The notes below the pieces were generated by a model. The model was not told the origin of the DNA and searched no databases. It worked only from the letters and a program-made list of their open reading frames with translations. A stretch of DNA of 63,155 nucleotides from positions 1-63,155 of the forward strand of contig CANRPJ010000015.1 in the NCBI GenBank assembly GCA_947632485.1. Direction: 5' to 3'. Positions 17,318-25,661 of the stretch are shown piece by piece. This DNA is from an uncultured Muribaculaceae bacterium. GTDB lineage: Bacteria; Bacteroidota; Bacteroidia; Bacteroidales; Muribaculaceae. Made by a program: the position numbers and the translations under genes. Every line of letters begins with the position of its first letter. Position 1 is the stretch's first letter.

Positions 17318-20300
17318 ATGAGCAAGGGATTTTCAGCCGGCGACAAACAGCTTGACCTGTCGGCAATCAACAAGGAGATGCTGGAGCGCTGGGATGCGCG
17401 CGATCTTTTTGGAGAGACTTTGAAGGTGCGTGAGGGTGCGCCCTCTTTCGTGTTCTATGAAGGCCCGCCGTCGGCCAATGGTATGCCGGGCATCCACCAC
17501 ATGATGGCCCGTACGATTAAGGATATTTTCTGTCGTTACAAGACGATGAAGGGCTTCCACGTAGACCGCAAGGCCGGTTGGGATACCCACGGACTCCCCG
17601 TGGAGCTCGGCGTGGAGAAGCGTCTCGGAATCACTAAGGAAGATATCGGTAAGAAGATATCTGTTGACGAATACAATGCCGCCTGCCGCGCCGAGGTGAT
17701 GAAATATACCAAGGAGTGGACCGATCTTACGCGCCGAATGGGCTATTGGGTAGATCTTGAGAATCCCTATATTACCTACGATCAGAAATACATTGAGACC
17801 GTATGGTGGCTGCTGCGCAATCTCTACGACAAGGGTTATCTCTATAAAGGCTATACAATTCAGCCTTATTCTCCCGCTGCCGGCACCGGCCTGAGCTCTC
17901 ATGAGCTGAACCAGCCCGGTTGCTATCGCGATGTTAAGGATACCACCGTAACGGCTCTCTTCCGCATCAGCAATCCGAAGCCGGAGATGACCGGCTGGGG
18001 CGAGCCCTGCTTCCTGGCATGGACCACTACCCCCTGGACCCTTCCCTCCAATACAGCGCTTTGCGTCGGCCCGAAGATTGATTATGTGGCCGTGCGCACC
18101 TATAATCCCTATACTGGCGAGAAAATCACCGCGGTGCTTGCCGAGGCTCTCGTAAGCGCCCACTTCAAGAAGGAGGGCGAAGAGAAAGATCTGGAAGACT
18201 TTAAGCCTGGCGATAAAGTGATGCCCTGGCGCATCGTAGGCCGCTGGAAAGGCCCTGAGCTGGTAGGAATGCACTACAAGCAGCTGATGCCCTGGGTGAA
18301 ACCCTGCGAAAAGCTTTCTGATCATGCACCTGAATATGTAGGAAAGGTTGCTGCCGAGCATCCGGAGAAAACATTCCAGGTCGGCCCCGAAACCTTTGTG
18401 GAGCTTGCTGATGAGGCTTTCCGCGTGATTCCCGGCGATTATGTCACGATTGAAGATGGTACCGGTATCGTGCACATCGCGCCTACCTTCGGTGCAGACG
18501 ACGCCAAGGTGGCCCGTGCTGCCGGCATTCCGCCTCTCTATATGGTGACCAAGCGGGGCGAGACGCGTCCGATGGTAGATCTCCGCGGCAGATACTATGA
18601 GACTGATGAGCTTGCAGAAGCATTTGTAGAGAAATGCGTGGATCTCAAGCTTTATTCTGCCCATGCAGGCGATTATGTGAAGAATGCCTACGATCCTCGC
18701 TTCAATGAGGGAGGCAAGTATGATGAGGCTGCTGCAGAAAAGGCTGAAGACCTCAACGTGACTCTGGCTGTAGAGATGAAGCAGGCGGGCGAGGCTTTCA
18801 AGATTGAGAAGCATACTCACAACTATCCTCATTGCTGGCGCACTGACAAACCGGTGCTCTATTACCCGCTCGACAGCTGGTTTATCCGCACTCCGGCAGC
18901 CCGCGAGCGCCTGATAGAGCTTAATGAGACCATCAAATGGAAGCCTGCAAGCACCGGAAGCGGGCGCTTCGGCAAATGGCTCGAGAATGTGCAGGACTGG
19001 AACCTCTCCCGTAGCCGTTATTGGGGAATTCCCCTCCCGGTATGGCGCTCTGAAGATGGCCAGGAAGAGCTCTGCATAGGTTCCTATGAGGAGCTCTACA
19101 ATGAGATAGAAAAGAGCGTGGCTGCGGGGCTGATGAAGAGCAATCCGCTGAAGGATAAAGGTTTCGTGCCGGGTGATATGAGTAAGGCCAACTATGATAA
19201 GATTGATCTGCATCGTCCCTACGTTGATGAGATTGTGCTCGTATCTCCTTCTGGCAAAGCCCTTAAGCGTGAGCTCGACCTGATCGATGTATGGTTTGAT
19301 TCAGGCTCTATGCCCTACGCTCAGATCCACTATCCCTTCGAGAATAAGGAGGCGCTCGAGTCAGGCCGAGTATATCCCGCCGATTTCATTGCCGAGGGCG
19401 TAGATCAGACCAGAGGCTGGTTCTTTACGCTCCACGCTATCGCTACAATGGTGTTCGACTCAGTGGCCTACCGTGCTGTGGTCAGCAATGGCCTGGTGCT
19501 CGATAAGGCGGGCAACAAGATGTCGAAGCGTCTTGGCAATGCCGTGGATCCGTTCGATAATATCGAGCGCTTCGGTAGCGACGCCGTGCGCTGGTATATG
19601 ATCGAGAACTCCCAGCCCTGGGATAATCTGAAATATGACGAAGAGGGAGTGGTTGAGGTAAGCCGTAAGCTCTTCTCTACTCTCCACAACACCTATAAGT
19701 TCTTCGCCCTCTATGCCAATGTAGATGGCTTCACCGGCTCTGAAAAGCAGGTTCCTGTAAAAGAGCGCCCCGAGATTGACCGCTGGATTCTCTCGCTGCT
19801 CAATACTCTGGTAGCTGAAGTCACAGCCGATCTTGATGACTACGAGCCTACGAAGGCTGCCCGCGCCATTTCCGAATTTGTTGGTGACAACCTCAGCAAC
19901 TGGTATGTGCGCCTGAACCGTAAGCGCTTCTGGGCCGGAGAGATGACGCAGGATAAGCTCGCCGCTTATCAGACGCTCTACACGTGTCTCAAGACAGTGG
20001 CTTGCCTGATTGCTCCTTTCGCTCCCTTCTATGCCGACAAGCTCTATGCCGATCTTATGGCGCCGGCTCAGGAAGGCGAGGGCTACGCATCGGTGCATCT
20101 GGCCGACTTCCCGGTAGCCGATCAGGATCTCGTGGATCCCGCTCTGGAGCGCCGCATGAAGATGGCTCAGGATATCACCTCCAGCGTGCTCGCTCTGCGC
20201 CGTAAGGTGAATCAGAAGGTGCGCCAGCCGCTTGCCAAGATGCTCGTGCCTGTGCCCGATGAGCAGACGCGTGCCGATCTCGAGGCTGTGAAAGACCTGA

Positions 20301-20887
20301 TAATGACGGAGACCAACGTGAAGGAACTCACCATAGCCTCCAATGAGGAGAGCGGTCTGGTGAAGCGCATAAAGGCCGATTTCAAGAAACTCGGTCCTCG
20401 CTACGGAAAGGTGATGAAAGATCTCGCCAAGGCTATCCAGGGTATGTCGCAGGCCGATATAGCGAAGCTGGAGCGCGAGGGCAGCATCACGTTTGCCGAT
20501 GTGGCGGGAGCCCCTGTGGTTGAGGTAACCGATGTTGAGATTTCAGCCGACGATATCCCGGGCTGGGTGGTAAGCAACGAAGGCTCCTCTACGGTAGCCC
20601 TCGATGTGACGCTTACTCCTGAGCTTGAAGCGGAAGGCACGGCGCGTGAGCTCGTGAACCGCATTCAGAACCTGCGCAAATCCTCTGGTTTCGAAATTAC
20701 CGACAAGGTGAAGGTAGAGCTTGAGGCTGCGCCTGATGTAAAGGCTGCCGTAGAGCGTTTCGGCGACTATATCTCCGGCCAGGTGCTTGCTTCCGAGCTT
20801 AAGCTCTCCGAGGCCGTGGAGGGCGAAGGAGTCGATGTGCTCGATATCGACGGCAAGGAGGTGAAAATCCGTGTAGTCAAGGCATGA
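17318..20887 (+). CDS. ileS: Isoleucyl-tRNA synthetase (eukaryote-like, IleS2 type)
   Basis: Charges tRNA-Ile in the cytoplasm. The HIGH-region reads PGIHHMMARTIKDIF, the KMSKS loop is NKMSKRLGN, WFDSGSMPYA is the class I block before it, and TTTPWTLPSNTALCVG marks the CP1 editing domain. At 1189 residues, and without a C-terminal zinc finger of the E. coli type, it belongs to the long eukaryote-like branch that is usual in Bacteroidetes and is generally linked to low mupirocin sensitivity (family knowledge). The stop overlaps the start of lspA by 4 bp (ATGA), so the two are coupled. A 626-codon frame on the opposite strand is a compositional shadow. Confidence 0.97.
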   Translation: MSKGFSAGDKQLDLSAINKEMLERWDARDLFGETLKVREGAPSFVFYEGPPSANGMPGIHHMMARTIKDIFCRYKTMKGFHVDRKAGWDTHGLPVELGVEKRLGITKEDIGKKISVDEYNAACRAEVMKYTKEWTDLTRRMGYWVDLENPYITYDQKYIETVWWLLRNLYDKGYLYKGYTIQPYSPAAGTGLSSHELNQPGCYRDVKDTTVTALFRISNPKPEMTGWGEPCFLAWTTTPWTLPSNTALCVGPKIDYVAVRTYNPYTGEKITAVLAEALVSAHFKKEGEEKDLEDFKPGDKVMPWRIVGRWKGPELVGMHYKQLMPWVKPCEKLSDHAPEYVGKVAAEHPEKTFQVGPETFVELADEAFRVIPGDYVTIEDGTGIVHIAPTFGADDAKVARAAGIPPLYMVTKRGETRPMVDLRGRYYETDELAEAFVEKCVDLKLYSAHAGDYVKNAYDPRFNEGGKYDEAAAEKAEDLNVTLAVEMKQAGEAFKIEKHTHNYPHCWRTDKPVLYYPLDSWFIRTPAARERLIELNETIKWKPASTGSGRFGKWLENVQDWNLSRSRYWGIPLPVWRSEDGQEELCIGSYEELYNEIEKSVAAGLMKSNPLKDKGFVPGDMSKANYDKIDLHRPYVDEIVLVSPSGKALKRELDLIDVWFDSGSMPYAQIHYPFENKEALESGRVYPADFIAEGVDQTRGWFFTLHAIATMVFDSVAYRAVVSNGLVLDKAGNKMSKRLGNAVDPFDNIERFGSDAVRWYMIENSQPWDNLKYDEEGVVEVSRKLFSTLHNTYKFFALYANVDGFTGSEKQVPVKERPEIDRWILSLLNTLVAEVTADLDDYEPTKAARAISEFVGDNLSNWYVRLNRKRFWAGEMTQDKLAAYQTLYTCLKTVACLIAPFAPFYADKLYADLMAPAQEGEGYASVHLADFPVADQDLVDPALERRMKMAQDITSSVLALRRKVNQKVRQPLAKMLVPVPDEQTRADLEAVKDLIMTETNVKELTIASNEESGLVKRIKADFKKLGPRYGKVMKDLAKAIQGMSQADIAKLEREGSITFADVAGAPVVEVTDVEISADDIPGWVVSNEGSSTVALDVTLTPELEAEGTARELVNRIQNLRKSSGFEITDKVKVELEAAPDVKAAVERFGDYISGQVLASELKLSEAVEGEGVDVLDIDGKEVKIRVVKA

Positions 20888-21549
20888 GCCTTTCGAATAA
20901 GCAGATAGGCTGGCTGGCGGCAGGGGTGATAGCTCTTGTGCTGATAGCCGACCAATGGATAAAGATATGGGTAAAGACCTCCTTCTATATGGGGGAGGAT
21001 TTACCCATATTTTCCTGGTGGCACCTTAAATTCATAGAAAACAACGGCATGGCCTTCGGTATGCAGCTTTGGAACAAGGTAGTGCTTACCGTAGGGCGCA
21101 TCATTGCCGTAGGCGTGCTGGCATGGATAGTAGTGAAATGCTGCAGTCTGAATAATGTGCGCATCGGCTTTATAATCGCTCTCGCCTTGATCACAGCGGG
21201 AGCCGCCGGCAATATCTTCGACTGCGTGTTCTATGGAGTTGTGTTCGATAATCCTCCTATCCCGGAAGTGGCTCAGGCCTTTCCTAAGGGTGGCGGCTAT
21301 GCCCCCTGGTTCGAGGGCCGGGTGGTCGACATGATGTATTTCCCTCTCTTCAGCTTCGTCTGGCCTCAGTGGGTGCCATTTTTCGGAGGTGAGGAGTTTG
21401 AGTTCTTCCAATATATCTTCAATATAGCAGATGCCTCTATCTGCGTGGGAGTAGGCCTGCTGCTTTTCTTCTATTCCAGAGATGTATCTGAGGCCTATGC
21501 GGCTCTAAGCAGCAAAGGAGGCGAGGAAAAGAAGAATCGGGAGAAATGA
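20884..21549 (+). CDS. lspA: Lipoprotein signal peptidase (signal peptidase II)
   Basis: Inner-membrane aspartic protease that cleaves lipoprotein signal peptides before the lipid-modified Cys. The signature regions are DQWIKIWVKTSF, FIENNGMAFGM, ITAGAAGNIFDCVFYGVVFDN, VVDMMYF with catalytic D149, and FNIADASICVG with catalytic D183. Four hydrophobic helices are visible. The 221-residue length is longer than in E. coli (164) because of an inserted loop before D149, which is usual in this phylum. It is coupled to ileS by ATGA overlap and is followed after 1 bp by a DUF4296 lipoprotein, itself a likely LspA substrate. Confidence 0.95.
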   Translation: MSLSNKQIGWLAAGVIALVLIADQWIKIWVKTSFYMGEDLPIFSWWHLKFIENNGMAFGMQLWNKVVLTVGRIIAVGVLAWIVVKCCSLNNVRIGFIIALALITAGAAGNIFDCVFYGVVFDNPPIPEVAQAFPKGGGYAPWFEGRVVDMMYFPLFSFVWPQWVPFFGGEEFEFFQYIFNIADASICVGVGLLLFFYSRDVSEAYAALSSKGGEEKKNREK

Positions 21550-21550
21550 T

Positions 21551-22486
21551 ATGAGAAAGATCTGGATTCCAGTTGCCTTAGCTCTGGCCATGCTGATTCC
21601 GGCGGGGTGCTCCGACCGTCCGGAAGACGTGTTGTCGGAAGGCGATATGGTCGATCTTCTCGTAGATATGGAGCTTGCTGATGCCTACGTGATGGGGCGG
21701 TCGGCGTTCAGTAATGATTCCATGAGGCGCAGGCTCCACGAGTCGGTACTTGAGCGCCACGGAGTCACCAACGCGCAGATGGATTCCAGCCTCCGTTGGT
21801 ATGGAGCCAATCTCGACATCTATGCCGAGATGCAGGATAAGGTTGCGCTCCGGTTGCGCCGGAAGGCTGCTAAACTCTCGCCGGATATGGGTGGGGCAGA
21901 TGCTGGTCTGTGGACGTACCCGAGAATGATGCGCGTATCCTCTCTCGGTCCTGACGATGCTATTGTATTCTCCCTCTCTCCCTCCGGTCTGCAGCCAGGC
22001 GAGATGCTTGAGCTGAGCGGAGTGATTCTGCAACCTGCTGCGGGCGTAAAGACGCTTTTGGGAGTAGAATACACCGACGGCACGGCAGGCTATGCCACCC
22101 GCGATATCTCCTATGGAGGGGAGCGTCGGTTCGCCGCCGAGCTCCAGACGGATTCCCTTAAGGAAGTAAACCGCATTTTCGGCACGATCAGAGCTACTGA
22201 CGGATTGTCCGGTCAGCTCCTTCTCGACTCTCTTGCCATGCGGAGAAGGCCGTTTGATGCCTCGCTCTATTCACGCATCTTCTCTCAGCGCGTATATAGG
22301 CTTCCTCATAAGAAAGCGGAAGGCGAGACCGACCTTCCGTCGAGCCCTCCGCCACCTTCTCAGACGATGCCTCCATCAATTCCTCAGCCGGCTCCTGCCA
22401 CTCCTCCTCCGCCTCCGAGAGGTCCTAAGAAGGGTAGCGGTGCTTCAGGAGGTCCGCCCTCAATTCCTGTACCGAAGCAAAACTGA
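21551..22486 (+). CDS. DUF4296 family lipoprotein
   Basis: A lipoprotein signal peptide (MRKIWIPVALALAMLIPAGC) places the lipidated Cys at residue 20. The DUF4296 domain covers about residues 25-110, with the typical VLSEGDMVDLLVDMELADAY and a later LRWYGANLDIYAEMQDKV. The middle part resembles a beta-rich module. The last 60 residues are strikingly proline-rich, with runs of PPP, and probably extend from the membrane or cell wall. It follows lspA by 1 bp; lspA-DUF4296 pairing is common in Bacteroidales. Function unknown. Confidence 0.85.
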   Translation: MRKIWIPVALALAMLIPAGCSDRPEDVLSEGDMVDLLVDMELADAYVMGRSAFSNDSMRRRLHESVLERHGVTNAQMDSSLRWYGANLDIYAEMQDKVALRLRRKAAKLSPDMGGADAGLWTYPRMMRVSSLGPDDAIVFSLSPSGLQPGEMLELSGVILQPAAGVKTLLGVEYTDGTAGYATRDISYGGERRFAAELQTDSLKEVNRIFGTIRATDGLSGQLLLDSLAMRRRPFDASLYSRIFSQRVYRLPHKKAEGETDLPSSPPPPSQTMPPSIPQPAPATPPPPPRGPKKGSGASGGPPSIPVPKQN

Positions 22487-22513
22487 TCGACGGCCGTACA
22501 GGCCCCTTTACAA

Positions 22514-22588
22514 CCTTGACAACAAAGTAGGCTTATTGTGCTAAGTATCAGCTATTAAGGTCTAAAATCGTGTCAAGGCTGTCAAGTG
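22514..22588. repeat. 61-bp spaced inverted repeat, copy B
   Basis: TTGACA at 22516-22521 and TGTCAA at 22571-22576 enclose 49 nt. Outside the right arm a second TGTCAA-like word follows with a 3-bp gap (GTCAAG at 22581-22586). The inner 49 nt match copy C at 32 positions and copy A at 29. The reverse complement of 22571-22601 matches the left arm of copy C (22932-22962) at 28 of 31 positions, so the two copies bracket the segment between them in inverted orientation. Confidence 0.75.
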
Positions 22589-22945
22589 TCCTATCTCCAG
22601 CTCCAGTATTGAATACGGTAGCTACGCAAAGTAGAGCGTTTTGACATTTCAAATATTATTTCTAATTTTGCCCTAAATTTCACACCTCAAACCTATATAA
22701 GGGCATGGGGCGCGGGAGTGTATCTGAATATATAGGGGTATTTTATATCTACATGACAATCTCTATATACCTTATAACAAGGGTTATGCCCATGGAATGG
22801 GCATCTGACGGTAACCCCGAGTGAAACTCGGGGACTATCGTAGAATAAGACTATAAACCCACGGCGTGGGTGTCTCATTTCTGGTGAAATTAAGTATCGA
22901 TATTGATTTTTCGGCTGCTTGCAATAGCGAGGCTGAGGATAGGGC
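22589..22945. other. Segment between repeat copies B and C
   Basis: This AT-rich, non-coding stretch of about 357 bp holds the three-hairpin array described separately (22786-22871) plus A/T runs at 22630-22680 and 22720-22780. It has no open frame worth reporting. Because its two ends are near-perfect inverted repeats it may be one non-autonomous mobile unit (inference). Confidence 0.5.
22786..22871. repeat. Array of three perfect hairpins (REP-like)
   Basis: Three consecutive palindromes: ATGCCCA/TGGGCAT with a 5-nt loop (22786-22804), CCCCGAG/CTCGGGG with a TGAAA loop (22815-22833), and ACCCAC/GTGGGT with a GGC loop (22857-22871). The spacers are 10 and 23 nt. Short GC-rich palindromes in a non-coding repeat cluster resemble REP units that are moved by REP-associated tyrosine transposases. 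No such transposase is in the window. Confidence 0.65.
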
Positions 22946-23030
22946 ACTTGACAGCCTTGACAACGAAAAGGGCTTTATTTGCTATGAATCAGCGTTTTAA
23001 TATCAAAATCGTGTCAAGGTGGTCAAGGCT
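22946..23030. repeat. 61-bp spaced inverted repeat, copy C, overlapping the comEC 3' end
   Basis: TTGACA at 22957-22962 (preceded by another TTGACA at 22948-22953) and TGTCAA at 23012-23017 (followed by GTCAAG at 23022-23027) enclose 49 nt. The right arm lies inside comEC and supplies its last codons and stop. Confidence 0.75.
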
Positions 23031-24919
23031 CCTTTCTCCGGCAGACACAGAGGACCCTCTGTCCGCAGGTCGTGCACTGGGATTCCGGCTCTGGTAGCTT
23101 CTGCCCTGATATCGTCGAGCAGAAAGGAAAAAACCGAAGGGTGAACCACGAGCAGTCTCGGCCTGACTCGCTCCAGAAGAGGCGTTATCGACCCTTTCCA
23201 ACCGGAAGCGAGTATCAGCACATCGCATTCCGTAGGTTTCAGGGGTAGTTCCGGCCTGTCAGCACCAAGGATTATCAGACCTCTGAGGCGAATTGAAGAG
23301 TGCACTTCCGGAGTAAGCTCAAACCTACTCTCTTCGCCATCATTAAGATGAGAAAGAACCATTCTTCCCGATTGATTCCGAATTAGGATTCCATTAGTCA
23401 TCGTTTCATCAAAGGTCGGGAGAGCAAGGCCGATTATTGCCAAGACCCCAAGCGAGGCGGAAAGAAGCCCCCAGATAATCTTGCGGCTTGAATGGATAAA
23501 CCAGGCGAGGCAGCCGAGAGCGGTCAGCCAAAGCGCTGGCACGAGCCAATGGGAAGCTATTTCTACAGGCGGCAAAAGCGCTGAGAGCCAGTTGCAAAGA
23601 TTCAAGGCTCCTTCGTGACCCCATTTTAGGATATATGCGAGCCATGCCGGATCAGCGCCCAGGCAGAGAGAAAGAAGATAGACTCCACCCGCTCCGATAT
23701 AGAACGGAAGAAACGGTAGCAGAATGAGATTGGCGGGTAGAAAGGTAAGCGGAAACGATCCGAACCACCATGCGCTCACCGCCCAGCTGCCGGCAGTAGC
23801 TATGATACAGGCGCCTACTGCAGATAGCAGCCTGCGTTTAAGTCCGCGGCCGTGCTCGAATATCAGGCCGAAGAGAATCAGTGAGGCCACGCAGCAGAAG
23901 CTAAGCTGAAATCCGGGTTCTGAAAGCGCCTTTGGGTCCGCCAGAAGAATCACGATGCAGGCTGCGCATAAGGCATTGAAGGCACTGTTTCTTTTCTCCA
24001 TAATGATGGCGAGAGAGAGCATCGTGGCCATTACGCAGGTCCTTACAGCCGGGGCCGAGAAGCCCGTAAGAAGCGCGTAGAGCCATAGTAGCACCATCAC
24101 TAAGGGGTATTTCCATTTCCAGGATCCAAACGCGTTGAAAGGCAAAAAAAGGAGGGTAAGTACAGCCGCAAGCATTCCCATGTGAAGTCCGCTGAGAGCG
24201 AGCACATGAGCCACTCCGCTGTCGGCAAATGCCTGCCTCTCCTCAGGCGCGAGCATTCTCCGGTCGCCTAGCAGGAGTGACTGAAGGAAGGCTGCTGTGG
24301 CTACGGGCAAAGAGCTTTCTTCCAGTTTGCGGGAAAGGAAATCTCTGGACGCATCTGATGGGAGCCTGTTCCCCTTGGAAATGAGAGCTATATCTCCCGC
24401 TGCGGCGGACTGCTGCCAGGCTGCGCCCTGCGAAGCGAGATAGCGCCGGCTTTTAGGAGTAAGGAGGGATTCGGCTGATTCGATATCCTTTAAGGCGTTT
24501 GGCCAGGCTATGCGGTCACCCTTCTCGAGGATTTCGTCAGGCTGCGAAAAGAGAATGGCTTTGGCACCAGATGAACCGTCGACTTCAGCGGTCAGAGTGG
24601 CTCCATAACGGGTTTCGCTTATCTTTTCAATGGTGCCTGTAAGAGTTTTAGCTGTAGGTATCTCCGGGTGTCCGGGTTGCAGAAGCGCGGCATCAAAAGC
24701 GCCTATTGCGCAGCATATCAGGGCAGCACTCCAGCGCCCCGCATTTATCCGGGAGAGTCTCAGCCGCTGCAAAGGTCGGGCGCGTAACCGCCAGAAGGCG
24801 AGTGCGAATCCGGCAACCGCAACCGGAACGGCCCACCAGACGCTTAATACGAACCCCTGCACCCCGATGCCGGCCGCAAGACCAAGCAGACAGGGGAGCA
24901 GGGGAGCGTGGATCTTCAC
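23003..24919 (-). CDS. comEC: ComEC/Rec2 family competence membrane protein
   Basis: Predicted inner-membrane channel for DNA uptake. The ComEC signature is present in full: LLLGDRRMLAPEERQAF followed by VAHVLALSGLHMGMLAAVLTL, then about eight further membrane helices. An N-terminal OB-like part (TGTIEKISETRYGATLTAEV) precedes it. After the last helix a soluble tail of about 130 residues corresponds to the metallo-beta-lactamase-like domain of ComEC, but I see no HxHxDH zinc motif, so that domain looks degenerate. The final residues (ALTTLTRF) come from repeat copy C, which has invaded or replaced the gene end. Lies 13 bp after aroE in a long leftward operon. Confidence 0.88.
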   Translation of the reverse strand: MKIHAPLLPCLLGLAAGIGVQGFVLSVWWAVPVAVAGFALAFWRLRARPLQRLRLSRINAGRWSAALICCAIGAFDAALLQPGHPEIPTAKTLTGTIEKISETRYGATLTAEVDGSSGAKAILFSQPDEILEKGDRIAWPNALKDIESAESLLTPKSRRYLASQGAAWQQSAAAGDIALISKGNRLPSDASRDFLSRKLEESSLPVATAAFLQSLLLGDRRMLAPEERQAFADSGVAHVLALSGLHMGMLAAVLTLLFLPFNAFGSWKWKYPLVMVLLWLYALLTGFSAPAVRTCVMATMLSLAIIMEKRNSAFNALCAACIVILLADPKALSEPGFQLSFCCVASLILFGLIFEHGRGLKRRLLSAVGACIIATAGSWAVSAWWFGSFPLTFLPANLILLPFLPFYIGAGGVYLLSLCLGADPAWLAYILKWGHEGALNLCNWLSALLPPVEIASHWLVPALWLTALGCLAWFIHSSRKIIWGLLSASLGVLAIIGLALPTFDETMTNGILIRNQSGRMVLSHLNDGEESRFELTPEVHSSIRLRGLIILGADRPELPLKPTECDVLILASGWKGSITPLLERVRPRLLVVHPSVFSFLLDDIRAEATRAGIPVHDLRTEGPLCLPEKGALTTLTRF

Positions 24920-24932
24920 TCTATCCCTGAGT

Positions 24933-25661
24933 TCAGGAATTCCAGATTTCCCAGGCAGCTACGGCCTGAGCCTTAAGCATCTCGATACCTCCTGCAGTAG
25001 TAGCGCCCATGAGGCCGGCGCGATGTAGGAATTCTGTAACTTTCGGATTATAGATCATATCGATGCAGATATGCTGCGGGGTGAGAAGCTCGTAGGGAAT
25101 CGGTGCGGCCTGGCCTACGGAAACGCCTACCATGCCCATAGGAGTACCGTTTACGATAATCTTGTGCTCCTCCATCACTTCGGGCGTGAGTTCATCGTAG
25201 GTGATGGTATCCTCGGTCTTATGACGCGACACGAGCTGCGCCTCGTGGCCGAGATTACGCAGCGCGAACACGGCTGCTTTTGAGGCTCCACCGGTGCCAA
25301 GCACAAGAGCTTTCTTAGGCTCAGGACCGATAATATCCTCATAGGCGCGGGTAAAGCCGATAATGTCGGTGTTATGCCCTGTAATCCCCTCAGGCCCGAC
25401 TTTCACGGTATTCACGGCCCTGATTTCGGCTGCCTGGCCGCAGAGACGGTCAAGGTAAGGTATTACCTTCTCTTTGTAGGGGCTGGTCACACTGAGGCCT
25501 CTAAGACCGGGAATAGCCAGAATCTCAGGGAATTCCTCGATTGAAGGTATAGGAAAGAGGCGATAACGAGCATCGATGCCTTCCTTCTCAAACTTAAGGT
25601 TAAAGATTCTCCCTGAATAAGAGTGCTCAAGGGGATATCCGATAATTCCGTATTCAGTCAT
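24933..25661 (-). CDS. aroE: Shikimate dehydrogenase
   Basis: NADPH-dependent reduction of 3-dehydroshikimate to shikimate in aromatic amino-acid synthesis. The substrate loop YPLEHSYSGRIFN, the catalytic region LSVTSPYKEKVIPYLD with its lysine, NTVKV, GHNTDIIGF and the nucleotide-binding GTGGASKAAVFALRNLGH are all present. Length 242 is slightly short but normal for Bacteroidetes. It overlaps hom by 8 bp, so the two are translationally linked. Confidence 0.95.
   Translation of the reverse strand: MTEYGIIGYPLEHSYSGRIFNLKFEKEGIDARYRLFPIPSIEEFPEILAIPGLRGLSVTSPYKEKVIPYLDRLCGQAAEIRAVNTVKVGPEGITGHNTDIIGFTRAYEDIIGPEPKKALVLGTGGASKAAVFALRNLGHEAQLVSRHKTEDTITYDELTPEVMEEHKIIVNGTPMGMVGVSVGQAAPIPYELLTPQHICIDMIYNPKVTEFLHRAGLMGATTAGGIEMLKAQAVAAWEIWNS

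Noticed and set aside
17333..19213. A 626-codon open frame antisense to ileS
   Set aside because: It is exactly opposite a highly conserved synthetase, has no domain pattern, and is explained by codon bias.
22516..22576. TTGACA in the repeats read as a sigma-70 -35 box
   Set aside because: Bacteroidetes use TTTG/TAnnTTTG; the hexamer occurs as mirrored pairs with fixed spacing, which fits a repeat and not a promoter.
22589..22945. CRISPR-like array in the hairpin cluster
   Set aside because: The three hairpins differ from each other and there are no regular direct repeats or spacers; no cas gene is near.
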